NCBI RefSeq assembly: GCF_010500245.1 | Contig: NZ_JAAGOX010000055.1 | Coordinates: 164,321 to 228,320, forward strand | From: Ruegeria sp. PrR005 | GTDB taxonomy: Bacteria; Pseudomonadota; Alphaproteobacteria; Rhodobacterales; Rhodobacteraceae | Direction: 5' to 3' | Length of the DNA stretch: 64,000 nt | Shown here: positions 45,734 through 54,333 of the stretch, piece by piece | Numbering within the stretch: the first letter of the stretch is position 1 | How the letters are laid out: each line of letters begins with the position of its first letter | Program-made: the position numbers and the translations under genes | Notes under the pieces: model-generated | The model's input: only the letters and a program-made list of their open reading frames with translations | Databases searched by the model: none | What the model was told of the DNA's origin: nothing

Positions 45734-46210
45734 TCATTTCCTGACGCAATCCCCTTGCACCGCCTCTAGCTCCACATCCAGGACCTCGTCGCTTGTGAAG
45801 TTGAGAACAAACCTCCCGGGTCCGCGCGGGATGTTGGCCGTGAACCGCCCACGCCCGCTGGCCTGACCGCGTCCTCGAAGGTGAAACAACTCCCATTCGA
45901 GGACCATCTTCCTGTCACTGTACCGCCGAAGCTGAGCGGGAATTGCGCGGCCGAACTCCAGATGCGTCAACGGGTCTTCCACCATCGCCGAAGCCTGCTC
46001 GGGAAAAACCAGAAAAGAGAAAATCCACGGTGCTGGCAGGTGGCTCCGGCTCAAAGGTTGCAATACCTCCGGTTTGTTAACCGTGCAGGAATAGCGCTCA
46101 GTCTCCGCCGCCACAGCGATGGAAGCAAGAGGCAGAATCAACCCGGCCAAAAGAAAAACCGGCCCGAAAAAACGAGCCGGTTTGAAAACCTCGGGCGGGT
46201 CGTGATGCAT
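45734..46210 (-). CDS. Small exported protein, divergent paralogue 4 (first gene of the cluster)
   Basis: 158 residues; a 14-residue hydrophilic head then signal core FFGPVFLLAGLILPLASIAVAA. The landmarks persist in weaker form: ERYSCTV, LPAPWIFSFLVFPEQ in place of GWIPPR, AIPAQLRRYSD, VLEWELFHLRGR, GRFTANIP and QGDCVRK. The two terminal Cys positions are kept. GGAG lies eight bases before the ATG but is inside a perfect inverted repeat (46214-46236), and the first codons contain a terminator structure (46157-46182). It is likely the promoter-proximal member of a four-gene operon. Confidence 0.65.
   Translation of the reverse strand: MHHDPPEVFKPARFFGPVFLLAGLILPLASIAVAAETERYSCTVNKPEVLQPLSRSHLPAPWIFSFLVFPEQASAMVEDPLTHLEFGRAIPAQLRRYSDRKMVLEWELFHLRGRGQASGRGRFTANIPRGPGRFVLNFTSDEVLDVELEAVQGDCVRK
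46157..46182 (-). terminator. Terminator inside the 5' coding region of paralogue 4, downstream of soxG
   Basis: On the minus strand AACCGGCTCG pairs throughout with CGGGCCGGTT (one G-T pair) around a T-rich loop, and TTTCTTTT follows. It lies ~90 bases after the soxG stop and would terminate sox read-through. It occupies codons ~10-18 of the small-protein gene that starts at 46210. Confidence 0.65.
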
Positions 46211-46213
46211 TCC

Positions 46214-46259
46214 ATTCTCCGTCTTACCCGGAGAATACGCTCACAACTACTTTATTCAA
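46214..46259 (-). promoter_or_regulatory. Promoter candidate and inverted repeat covering the ribosome binding site of paralogue 4
   Basis: On the minus strand TTGAAT (46259-46254), 16 bases, TATTCT (46237-46232) resembles a sigma-70 promoter. CGGAGAAT and ATTCTCCG (46214-46221 and 46229-46236) form a perfect 8-base inverted repeat. Its 3' arm contains the GGAG ribosome binding site, and its 5' arm overlaps the -10 element. It could be a DNA operator or, in longer transcripts, a hairpin hiding the ribosome binding site. Confidence 0.45.
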
Positions 46260-46273
46260 CCCTGAATATGCCT

Positions 46274-46840
46274 TCAAAACACGCCGACAGCGCTTCCCGG
46301 TTGTGCGGCCACTTTCAGCAGCTTGAACACGTAATCGGCGACCGAGCGGAAGCAGATGATGCGGAAGCTGCCATCCTCCTCCATCCAGAAGGCCCCGGCC
46401 ACCTGGGCCAGGCGCGAGCGGCGGAAATCGCCGGGGCCGAAGGCGCCGGGGGCGAAATCGACCGGGGCGAGCTTGGCCATCACTTCGCGCGCATTTGCGC
46501 CCGAGACACGGAACATCGCGCGGGCATCCGACACATCCACTGCCAGGCTGTGGGCATTGCCCAAGGCCTTGGTCATGGCCGCCAGCTTGTCGCCGACTTC
46601 AGCATGAGGCACCAGCACCAACAGTTCGTCGGGCGACATCCAGCAGAGGCCGCTTTGGCCCGCCACATTGGCGCGACGCTGGCCGGGCATGTCCTGCCCG
46701 GTGGCGCCAGTGGCGGCGGCAGCAACCGGTTTGCTGGCCAGATCGCCGCGCAGGGTGATCATGCCTTGCAGGCCGCATTCCTCGACCCGCACGATGCCGT
46801 CATAGGCGGCACCCATCAATGCGCTGACAGGTTTAGACAT
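46274..46840 (-). CDS. soxG: Sarcosine oxidase gamma subunit
   Basis: 188 residues, the smallest folate-domain-like subunit of heterotetrameric sarcosine oxidase, which demethylates sarcosine to glycine with H2O2 and 5,10-methylene-THF as products. It begins MSKPVSALMGAAYDGIVRVE and has the SoxG pattern LCWMSPDELLVLVP, VDVSDARAMFRVSGANAREV and FRIICFRSVADYVFKLL. ATG at 46840 overlaps soxA by eight bases. Last gene of soxDAG. Confidence 0.96.
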   Translation of the reverse strand: MSKPVSALMGAAYDGIVRVEECGLQGMITLRGDLASKPVAAAATGATGQDMPGQRRANVAGQSGLCWMSPDELLVLVPHAEVGDKLAAMTKALGNAHSLAVDVSDARAMFRVSGANAREVMAKLAPVDFAPGAFGPGDFRRSRLAQVAGAFWMEEDGSFRIICFRSVADYVFKLLKVAAQPGSAVGVF

Positions 46841-49800
46841 TCTGTTTCGCCCCTTCCTTGTCATAGAAAACCGGGTCCACGATCTTGGCCTTGTAGGTCT
46901 TGCCATCGGTTCCGGGGAATTCGACGATCTCGCCCATCCGGTCCGGCCCGTGCTGGATCAACCCCATGGCGATGCCACGGCCCAGATTGGCCGAATAATA
47001 GGTAGAGGTGACCCGCCCGATCATGTTGCGCTGACCATTGGCATTGACACCCTCGCCCACCGCATAGGCGCCATCGGGCAGGACCGAGCCATCGACCGTT
47101 TCCAGACCCACCAGTTTCCAGCGGTCGCGGTCGGCCATGTGGCTGCGTTCCTGTGCGCGCTTGCCAAGATAGTCGTCCTTCTTCTTCGAGATCGCCCAGC
47201 CGAGCCCCAAATCCTGCGGGATCACGGTGCCGTCGGTCTCGTCCCCGATCATGATGAAGCCCTTTTCAGCGCGCAGGATGTGCAGTGTCTCGGTGCCATA
47301 GGGCATGACGCCAAACTCCTTGCCCGCATCCACCAGCGCCTCCCAGAAGGCCAGACCCTGGCTTGCCGGAACCGCGATCTCATAGCTCAGTTCGCCCGAG
47401 AACGAAATCCGATAGGCGCGCGCGTCGAACTCACCGATCCGACCGTCGCGCCATTCCATGAAGGGCAGCGCCTCGGCCGACAGATCCATGCCGCCGCCCG
47501 CTTTGGCGTTCAGCTTTTCCAGCACCTTGCGGGCCTTGGGGCCGACCACGGCGATCTGGGCATATTGCTCGGTCACGTTGGCGACATAGACTTTCCAGTC
47601 CCACCATTCGGTTTGCAGCCATTCTTCCATGTGGCCATGGATACGCTCGGCGCCGCCGGTGGTGGTGTGACACAGGAACGTGTCCTCGTCGATCCGCGCC
47701 ACCACGCCGTCGTCGATGAGAAAGCCGTTTTCCGAACACATCAAACCATAACGGCATTTGCCCGGTTTCAGCGTGCTCATCATGTTGGTATAGAGCATGT
47801 CGAGGAACTTGCCCGCGTCCGGCCCCTTGACGATCAGCTTGCCCAGCGTCGAGGCATCGAGCAGCCCGAGGTTCTCGCGGGTGTTCTTGACCTCGCGATT
47901 GACCGCGTCATGCACGCTTTCGCCCGGACGGACATAGGCAAAGGGACGGCGCCACTGGCCGACCGGTTCCCAGTCGGCGCCATTGGCATTGCTCCAGTCA
48001 TAGATCGGCGTCTTGCGCACCGGCTGGAACACCTCGCCGCGCGCCTCGCCACCGATGGCGCCCATCGAGATCGGTGTATAGGGCGGACGGAAAGTGGTGG
48101 TGCCGACCTGCGGGATATCCGCGTTCAACGCATCAGCAAGGATCGCCAGGCCGTTGATATTGCTCAGTTTACCCTGATCCGTCGCCATGCCCAGCGTGGT
48201 ATAGCGCTTGGTATGCTCGACACTCTCGTACCCTTCGCGCGCGGCCAGTTGCACGTCCGATACCTTGACGTCGTTCTGGAAGTCGAGCCAGGATTTCATC
48301 CGCAGCTGCACCTCGGCATTGGCGGGCATCAGCCAGACTGCCTCCATCGCGTTCTCGGCCATGGCCGCGCCCTCGGGCGCCTTGGTGCGCTTGGCAGCAA
48401 AGCCCGCCGCCTTGGCCGCGGCCTTGCCCGCGGCATCGGCATCGGCCATCACCTGATCCAGCGCCAAGGGGCCATTTGCGGACCCGGCGGCAACCACAAA
48501 ACCCTTGCCATCGGCACCCAGCGGCGGTCGGTCGGGATCGGGGCGGAAATGCGCATTGGCGCGGTCCCAGATCAGCTTGCCACCGCAATGGGACCACATA
48601 TGCACCACCGGCGACCAGCCGCCCGACATCGCGACCGCATCGGCCTCGACCTCTTCGCGGGCGCCGCCGACGCCGTCCTGGTTGCAGATCGAGATCTTTT
48701 TGACCCGCTTGCCGCCCTTGACCTTGGCAATCGCCTTGCCGGGATCGACCCGGATGCCCAACCCGCGCGCTTCGTCGGCCAGTGCACCGCCGCCCTCCTT
48801 GCGGGCGTCGAGAATGCGCAGCACATCGACACCGGCCTGTTTCAGGATGATAGCCGTGCGATAGGCGTCGTCATTGTTGGTTGCAACCACCACGCGCTGG
48901 CCCGGGGTCACGCCCCAGTTCACCACATAGTCGCGCATCGCGCCCGCCAGCATCACGCCGGGCACATCGTTGCCGGCAAAGGACAGCGGCCGTTCGATGG
49001 CGCCGGTGGCGCTGACGATCTGCTTGGCGCGGATCCGCCACAACCGGTGGCGCGGCCCCGGCACGCCGGGGGTATGGTCGGCCACCCGCTCGTATCCCAG
49101 CGCATAGCCGTGGTCATAGACACCGGCGCCCATGGTACGGGCGCGCAAGGTGACGTTGTCCATCGCCTCCAGCTCGGCCAGGGTGCGGCTTACCCATTCG
49201 TCGGGCGACAGCCCGTCGATGGTGCCGCCATCGACTGGCGCGCGCCCACCCCAATGTGCGGTCTGCTCGATCAGCAGCACCCGCGCGCCCGAGCTTGCTG
49301 CCACCTTGGCCGCCTGCAACCCGGCCACGCCGCCGCCGATCACCAGCACATCGGTGTGGACATGGAAATGCTCGTAGGTATCGGCATCCACCAGCTCCCT
49401 GTCGGGCGCCTTGCCCAGACCGGCCGAGCGACGGATGATCGGCTCGTAGACATGTTTCCAGAACGGCGCCGGGTGGATGAACATCTTGTAGTAAAAGCCC
49501 GCCGGCAGAAAGCGCGACAGATAGGTGTTCACCGCCCCGATATCGAAATCGAGGTTCGGCCAGTGGTTCTGGCTGGCGGCCTTGAGCCCGTCGAAAAGCT
49601 CGGTCGTGGTGGCGCGCTGGTTCGGCTCGAACCGCGCTCCCTCGCCCAGACCGACCAGTGCGTTGGGCTCTTCGGCGCCGCTGGCCACCACCCCGCGCGG
49701 GCGGTGATACTTGAACGAACGGCCCATCATCATCTGGTCGTTGGCCAGAAGCGCCGAGGCGAGCGTGTCGCCCTCGAACCCACGCATGGTGGTGCCGTTG

Positions 49801-49865
49801 AAGGTAAAGGTCACCTGTTTCGATCGGTCGATCAGGCGGCCCTGTTTTGCGAGACGGGTGCTCAT
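46833..49865 (-). CDS. soxA: Sarcosine oxidase alpha subunit
   Basis: 1010 residues. The N-terminus holds the 2Fe-2S-ferredoxin-like fold without its cysteines (MRGFEGDTLASALLANDQ, FKYHRPRGVVASGAEEPNAL). The dinucleotide-binding domain is at residues ~175-205 (LVIGGGVAGLQAAKVAASSG). The C-terminal ~400 residues are a GcvT/aminomethyltransferase fold that binds tetrahydrofolate (ALPFMEWRDGRIGEFDARA, SYEIAVPAS). Overlap with soxG indicates coupling. soxD lies 45 bases upstream. Confidence 0.98.
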   Translation of the reverse strand: MSTRLAKQGRLIDRSKQVTFTFNGTTMRGFEGDTLASALLANDQMMMGRSFKYHRPRGVVASGAEEPNALVGLGEGARFEPNQRATTTELFDGLKAASQNHWPNLDFDIGAVNTYLSRFLPAGFYYKMFIHPAPFWKHVYEPIIRRSAGLGKAPDRELVDADTYEHFHVHTDVLVIGGGVAGLQAAKVAASSGARVLLIEQTAHWGGRAPVDGGTIDGLSPDEWVSRTLAELEAMDNVTLRARTMGAGVYDHGYALGYERVADHTPGVPGPRHRLWRIRAKQIVSATGAIERPLSFAGNDVPGVMLAGAMRDYVVNWGVTPGQRVVVATNNDDAYRTAIILKQAGVDVLRILDARKEGGGALADEARGLGIRVDPGKAIAKVKGGKRVKKISICNQDGVGGAREEVEADAVAMSGGWSPVVHMWSHCGGKLIWDRANAHFRPDPDRPPLGADGKGFVVAAGSANGPLALDQVMADADAAGKAAAKAAGFAAKRTKAPEGAAMAENAMEAVWLMPANAEVQLRMKSWLDFQNDVKVSDVQLAAREGYESVEHTKRYTTLGMATDQGKLSNINGLAILADALNADIPQVGTTTFRPPYTPISMGAIGGEARGEVFQPVRKTPIYDWSNANGADWEPVGQWRRPFAYVRPGESVHDAVNREVKNTRENLGLLDASTLGKLIVKGPDAGKFLDMLYTNMMSTLKPGKCRYGLMCSENGFLIDDGVVARIDEDTFLCHTTTGGAERIHGHMEEWLQTEWWDWKVYVANVTEQYAQIAVVGPKARKVLEKLNAKAGGGMDLSAEALPFMEWRDGRIGEFDARAYRISFSGELSYEIAVPASQGLAFWEALVDAGKEFGVMPYGTETLHILRAEKGFIMIGDETDGTVIPQDLGLGWAISKKKDDYLGKRAQERSHMADRDRWKLVGLETVDGSVLPDGAYAVGEGVNANGQRNMIGRVTSTYYSANLGRGIAMGLIQHGPDRMGEIVEFPGTDGKTYKAKIVDPVFYDKEGAKQNV

Positions 49866-49910
49866 CTTACGTGAACCTTTCGCAAGAGAAGATCGGAAAA
49901 GTGGCGGACA

Positions 49911-50240
49911 TCAGGAGAATTCCCTCCAGCTCCAGCCGGGGCGTTTGGCGCTGATCGCATCGCGGATCTCCTGCGGCGGTCCGCTGACCTGCGCCTTGTA
50001 GGTGCCGAACACTTCGAGCGTGGCGGTACAGCGTGCGGCATGGAACCATTTGCCGCAACCCGAGGCATGGCGCCAGCGTTCCAAATGCACACCCTTGGGG
50101 TTTTCGCGGGTAAAGAGATAGCCATGCAGCTCGTCATCGCTCGATCCCGGTCCGAAACGCTTCAGATGCGCTTCGCCACCGGCGGCAAGCTCGGTCTCGT
50201 CGGCATCGACGCCACAATAGGGACAATGAAGGATCAGCAT
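49911..50240 (-). CDS. soxD: Sarcosine oxidase delta subunit
   Basis: 109 residues with the SoxD zinc motif: HCPYCGVDADETEL near the start and the later GCGKWFHAARCTATLEV, which supply Cys/His ligands. RFGPGSSDDELHGYLFTREN is the family core. The ATG at 50240 has AAAGGA upstream. Unlike most sox operons it is separated from soxB: a 110-codon gene and a terminator lie between. Confidence 0.96.
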   Translation of the reverse strand: MLILHCPYCGVDADETELAAGGEAHLKRFGPGSSDDELHGYLFTRENPKGVHLERWRHASGCGKWFHAARCTATLEVFGTYKAQVSGPPQEIRDAISAKRPGWSWREFS

Positions 50241-50421
50241 GTTTTCATCCTTTCGGCGGCAGGCCGACCGCGCGGGCCAGCCGAAATACGGTTGGGATAA
50301 CGACGCGGCACGGCGTCTTCGAAGACATCCGCCTCGGGCTCGGAACAGCAAAAGTCAGCGCTGCCGCATCCTCTCGGGCATCGCGACTGTCGGTCTGCTT
50401 CCTACGTCCGGACATGAAAAA

Positions 50422-50465
50422 GCCGCCGTCCCCCTGAGGTAAGTCAGGAAAGGGGAAACGGCGGC
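50422..50465 (-). terminator. Rho-independent terminator between the 110-codon gene and soxD
   Basis: GCCGCCGT (50422-50429) pairs with ACGGCGGC (50458-50465), with an inner CCCC/GGGG pairing, and on the minus strand the stem is followed by TTTTTC. It lies 48 bases after the stop of the 110-codon gene, so soxDAG probably has its own promoter in 50241-50415. Confidence 0.8.
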
Positions 50466-50512
50466 GAATTTCGCAGCCAAAAGAGGCTGGAACCATTCGC
50501 GAAAGAACGGGA

Positions 50513-50845
50513 TCAGTTGCCGTCAACGGCCTCTTCGGCAGCATTGCCAACGCTTTGCGCTGCGTCATTGACCGCAGAGCCAGCCGCTTCGGCGGCATTG
50601 CCCACACCTTCGACCGCGCCTTCGACGGCGCCCGGAACACCTTCGACATTGATGTTGACGTCACGGCTGTCATCGGCCGCACCTGCTCCGAACATGAACC
50701 AGGCCATGACTGCAACAACGATGACGAGCGCGCCGACAACAAAGGCCAGCCCGGCATTCGTGCCGCTCGTGGTGACCGAACTTGACGACGATGTCGTTGC
50801 GGCGCGGTGCTCAGGGTGAGGGGTCGTATGGTCAAACGAAGACAT
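50513..50845 (-). CDS. Small single-pass membrane protein inserted in the sox locus
   Basis: 110 residues. The N-terminal ~28 residues are hydrophilic and Ser/Thr-rich, one membrane helix follows (AGLAFVVGALVIVVAVMAWFMFGAG), and the C-terminal ~55 residues are an acidic Ala/Val/Glu/Asn helix with repeated AEAA/VEG units. TTTAGGAGCATCAGC precedes the ATG. It lies 64 bases after soxB and is followed by its own terminator. The repeat-rich amphipathic tail suggests a membrane-associated coiled coil. Family is unknown. Confidence 0.72.
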   Translation of the reverse strand: MSSFDHTTPHPEHRAATTSSSSSVTTSGTNAGLAFVVGALVIVVAVMAWFMFGAGAADDSRDVNINVEGVPGAVEGAVEGVGNAAEAAGSAVNDAAQSVGNAAEEAVDGN

Positions 50846-50909
50846 GCTGATGCTCCTAAACAGTTGCTGTTCGAAGCCTCAACGCATGCCTTGTCCGATT
50901 GGTTCCGTG

Positions 50910-52154
50910 TCAATGCGCCACCCCTGCGGCCACGCTTTCGTCGATGAAGCGGCCTTCCTTGAACCGGTCGAGCGAGAAGGCCTCGGTCAGCGGCGAATGG
51001 CCCGTGGCCATCAGCTGCGCCATGCCCCAGCCGGAACCGGGAATGGCCTTGAACCCGCCGGTGCCCCAGCCGCAGTTGATGAAACAGCCGCCCAGCGGCG
51101 TCTTCGACAGGATGGGCGAGCGATCGCCGGTCATGTCGACGATCCCGCCCCATTGCCGCAGCATCTTGAGCCGGCTCAGCATCGGGAAGGTCTCGTTCAA
51201 CGCCCGCACGGTTTCCTCGATATGGTGGAAGCTGCCGCGCTGAGTAAAGTTGTTGAACCCGTCGGTGCCGCCGCCGATCACCATCTCTCCCTTGTCGGAT
51301 TGCGACATGTAGCCATGCACCGTGTTGGCCATCACCACCACGTCCATGCAGGGTTTGATCGGCTCGGAAACCAGCGCCTGAAGCGCCAGCGCCTCGACCG
51401 GCAGGCGGAAGCCCGCCATCTCGGCCAGCTGGCCGGAATGGCCCGCCACCACGATACCCAGTTTGCCGCAATCGATCGGCCCCTTGGTGGTGTCGACGCC
51501 AACAACCTGACCACCCTCGCTGCGCACGCCGGTCACTTCGCATTGCTGGATGATATCCATGCCCATGGCAGAACAGGCCCGGGCATAGCCCCAGGCCACC
51601 GCATCATGGCGTGCGGTGCCGCCGCGCTCCTGCCAGAGCGCGCCCAGCACCGGGTAACGCGGCCCGTGCAGGTTGATGATCGGCACCAGCTGCTTGACGC
51701 GCTCCGGGCTGATCCACTCGGTCTTGACCCCTTGCAGCGCGTTGGCATGCGCGGTGCGCTTGTAGCCGCGCACCTCGTGCTGGGTCTGGGCCAGCATCAT
51801 TACGCCGCGCGGGCTGAACATCACGTTATAGTTCAGATCCTGGCTCATGGTCTCGTAGAGACCGCGCGCCTTTTCATAGATCGCCGCTGAGGGATCCTGG
51901 AGATAGTTCGAGCGGATGATGGTGGTGTTGCGCCCGGTATTACCGCCGCCCAGCCAGCCCTTCTCGATCACCGCAACGTTCTGGATGCCGTAGTTCTTGC
52001 CCAGGTAATAGGCCGTCGCCAGCCCGTGCCCGCCCGCACCGACAATCACCACATCATAACGTTTCTTCGGTTGGGGCGAACGCCAGGCGCGTTCCCATCC
52101 GGTGTGATAACGCAGCGCTTCGCGCGCCACGGCAAAGGCAGAATAGTGCTTCAT
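50910..52154 (-). CDS. soxB: Sarcosine oxidase beta subunit
   Basis: 414 residues; flavoprotein subunit that holds the substrate-oxidising site. FAD-binding YDVVIVGAGGHGLATAYYLG is near residue 30, ALWQERGGTARHDAVAWGYA carries the His that binds FMN covalently in SoxB proteins, and CFINCGWGTGGFKAIPGSG closes the FAD site. The ATG at 52154 gives the usual MKHYSAFAVARE start. It diverges from ccmI. Confidence 0.98.
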   Translation of the reverse strand: MKHYSAFAVAREALRYHTGWERAWRSPQPKKRYDVVIVGAGGHGLATAYYLGKNYGIQNVAVIEKGWLGGGNTGRNTTIIRSNYLQDPSAAIYEKARGLYETMSQDLNYNVMFSPRGVMMLAQTQHEVRGYKRTAHANALQGVKTEWISPERVKQLVPIINLHGPRYPVLGALWQERGGTARHDAVAWGYARACSAMGMDIIQQCEVTGVRSEGGQVVGVDTTKGPIDCGKLGIVVAGHSGQLAEMAGFRLPVEALALQALVSEPIKPCMDVVVMANTVHGYMSQSDKGEMVIGGGTDGFNNFTQRGSFHHIEETVRALNETFPMLSRLKMLRQWGGIVDMTGDRSPILSKTPLGGCFINCGWGTGGFKAIPGSGWGMAQLMATGHSPLTEAFSLDRFKEGRFIDESVAAGVAH

Positions 52155-52331
52155 ATGCGAATCCGATCCGGTTTCGTGTCTTGCGGCAGGTATGCCGTGC
52201 GGCCCCAGAATACCCCCGCCGCATACCGCCGCAATATCGCAAGATTGCGACATGAGACCAACTCGCGTCCTTTTGCCTCTTTTTTCCGCGGCCCCGCGTC
52301 GCTAGATGACAGACAACAAAGCGGAGCCCTC

Positions 52332-53555
52332 ATGATTTTCTGGATACTCGTTTCTCTGATGGCGCTGGTGGTGGCAGGACTGCTGGCGCTGGCCGCACTC
52401 AGGGCACGCATCACCACCGAACCGGCGGCGGCCTATGATCTGCGCGTCTATCGCGACCAGTTGGCGGGCGTGGACCGCGACCTAGCGCGCGGCGTGATCG
52501 ATGCCGCCGATGCCGAGCGCATCCGCACCGAGATCTCCCGCCGCATTCTTGCCGCCGATACCCAGATGCAGGCCGAGGCAAAGGACCCCGCCCAAAACCA
52601 CAAGGGCGCGCTGCTCGCGGCCCTCGCCTCGACCCTGGTGATCATCGCCGGGTCGATGTGGTTCTACTCCAGCCTCGGCGCACCCGGCTATGGCGACTTG
52701 CCGCTGAAGCTGCGGCTCGAAATTGCCGAACAGAACCGGGCCGAACGCCCGGCACAGGCCGAGGCCGAGACTCGCATGCCCGCCCAGGCGCAACCTCAGC
52801 TCGAAGCCGGATACGCGGACCTGTTGCAAAAACTGCGCGAGACGGTGGCACAGCGCCCGGACGACATCCAGGGCCATATGCTGCTGGCCCAACACGAGGC
52901 CAACACAGGCAACCTGCGCGCCGCCTATGAGGCCAAGGCGCGGGTGATCGAGTTGCTGCAAGGCGACGTCACCGCGACCGATTTCTCGGAACAGGCCGAA
53001 CTGATGATCATGGCCGCGGGCGGCTATGTCTCGCCCGAGGCCGAGGCGGTTCTGCGCCAGGCACTGCTGCGCGACCCGGAATACGGGCCTGCCCGGTATT
53101 ACTGGGGCGTCATGCTGCTTCAAGTCGGGCGCCCGGATCTTGCCTTTGATATCTGGGTCCGCACGCTCGAGGCCGCTCCTGTAGATGCGGCCTGGGCCGA
53201 GGCGATCCGCACCCGGATCGGCGATGTCGCAATGCGCGCCGGGGTGGAATACTCTCCGCCCCCCGTCGCCGCCCTGCCTGGCCCGAGCCAGGAGGACATG
53301 CAGGCGGCCTCCGAGATGGATGCCGACTCCCGCAACGAGATGATCCGCAGCATGGTCGAGCGCCTGTCCGAACGGCTTGCGACCGAAGGCGGCACACCAC
53401 AGGAATGGTCTCGCCTGATCGGCGCCCTGGCCGTGCTTGGCGAAACCGAACGCGCCCAAACCATCTTGGCCGAAGCGCGCCAGGTCTATGCCGAAACCCC
53501 CGAGGCCCTGACGCTGATCGAGTCCGCCGCCCAGCAGGCGGGTCTCGGCCAATGA
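52332..53555 (+). CDS. ccmI: c-type cytochrome biogenesis protein CcmI
   Basis: 407 residues. The N-terminus has the CcmI layout: helix 1 (MIFWILVSLMALVVAGLLAL), a cytoplasmic leucine-zipper-like loop (AAAYDLRVYRDQLAGVDRDL...AERIRTEISRRIL) and helix 2 (LLAALASTLVIIAGSMWFY). A periplasmic TPR domain follows (residues ~155-250) and a C-terminal domain. CcmI chaperones apocytochrome c to the CcmFH ligase. It is detached from ccmABCDG. It overlaps ruvX by four bases (ATGA). Confidence 0.93.
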   Translation: MIFWILVSLMALVVAGLLALAALRARITTEPAAAYDLRVYRDQLAGVDRDLARGVIDAADAERIRTEISRRILAADTQMQAEAKDPAQNHKGALLAALASTLVIIAGSMWFYSSLGAPGYGDLPLKLRLEIAEQNRAERPAQAEAETRMPAQAQPQLEAGYADLLQKLRETVAQRPDDIQGHMLLAQHEANTGNLRAAYEAKARVIELLQGDVTATDFSEQAELMIMAAGGYVSPEAEAVLRQALLRDPEYGPARYYWGVMLLQVGRPDLAFDIWVRTLEAAPVDAAWAEAIRTRIGDVAMRAGVEYSPPPVAALPGPSQEDMQAASEMDADSRNEMIRSMVERLSERLATEGGTPQEWSRLIGALAVLGETERAQTILAEARQVYAETPEALTLIESAAQQAGLGQ

Positions 53556-54016
53556 TCTGCGACGAGATCCAGGACTTCGCGGCCGCCCTGCCAGCCTTTG
53601 GTGCGCTTGCGGGGCTGGACTTGGGCGACCGCACCATCGGCGTTGCGGTCTCCGACACGATGCGCGGCGTCGCCTCGCCCCTGGAAACTATCCGCAGGCG
53701 CAAGTTTTCGCTCGACGCGGCCGACCTGATGACCATCGTCCAGAAACGCCAGATCGCCGGTCTGGTACTGGGCCTGCCGCGCAACATGGACGGCTCCGAG
53801 GGACCGCGCTGCCAATCCACCCGCGCCTTTGCCCGCAACCTCAGCCGCCTGACCGACCTGCCGATCACCTTCTGGGATGAACGGCTCAGCACGATTGCCG
53901 CCGAAAAAGCGCTGCTCGAGGCGGATACGACCCGAAAACGTCGCTCGGAGGTCATTGATCACGTCGCGGCGGGCTATATCTTGCAAGGCGCGCTGGATCG
54001 TTTGCGCAACCTCTAG
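53552..54016 (+). CDS. ruvX: Putative pre-16S rRNA nuclease / Holliday junction resolvase YqgF
   Basis: 154 residues, RNase H-like fold. GLDLGDRTIGVAVSD carries the first catalytic Asp, WDERLST the second acidic position and IDHVAAGYILQ the third Asp. YqgF matures the 16S rRNA 5' end and was first described as a RuvC-like resolvase. Overlap with ccmI and the following DUF1289 gene makes a three-gene unit. Confidence 0.94.
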   Translation: MICDEIQDFAAALPAFGALAGLDLGDRTIGVAVSDTMRGVASPLETIRRRKFSLDAADLMTIVQKRQIAGLVLGLPRNMDGSEGPRCQSTRAFARNLSRLTDLPITFWDERLSTIAAEKALLEADTTRKRRSEVIDHVAAGYILQGALDRLRNL

Positions 54017-54028
54017 GAGCTTCGGCCG

Positions 54029-54262
54029 ATGACCGACAAGGTCTGGAAACGCAACGAAATCGACTCGCCCTGCATTCGCATCTGCGTGGTGCACCCGACC
54101 GAACGGATATGCACCGGCTGCTTTCGTACCATCGACGAGATCTCGCGCTGGTCGCGCATGGAAAGCGACGAGCGCCAGGCCATCATGCAAGAACTGCCGA
54201 ACCGCGCGCCGCAACTGCGCAAGCGGCGCGGCGGCCGCGCCGCACGTCAGGCGCAGCAGTAA
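54029..54262 (+). CDS. DUF1289 family protein
   Basis: 77 residues. The cysteine pattern C-x3-C-x9-C-x2-C (SPCIRICVVHPTERICTGCF) followed by RTIDEISRW and a basic C-terminus is the DUF1289 signature, presumably a zinc- or iron-binding fold. It lies 12 bases after ruvX and is likely co-transcribed. The function is not established. Confidence 0.9.
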   Translation: MTDKVWKRNEIDSPCIRICVVHPTERICTGCFRTIDEISRWSRMESDERQAIMQELPNRAPQLRKRRGGRAARQAQQ

Positions 54263-54333
54263 AGCGCCCGGTCCATTTCAGAAACGCCGCCCGCGCCAGC
54301 AGGGGCGCGAGCCGACAGTCGCGCCTCTGCGTG

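Noticed and set aside
50245..50415. A 56-codon minus-strand frame (begins MSGRRKQTDSRDARED) ending just before soxD
   Set aside because: No ribosome binding site, its start lies in the T-run after a terminator stem, and the composition is not protein-like. It is more likely the soxDAG promoter region.
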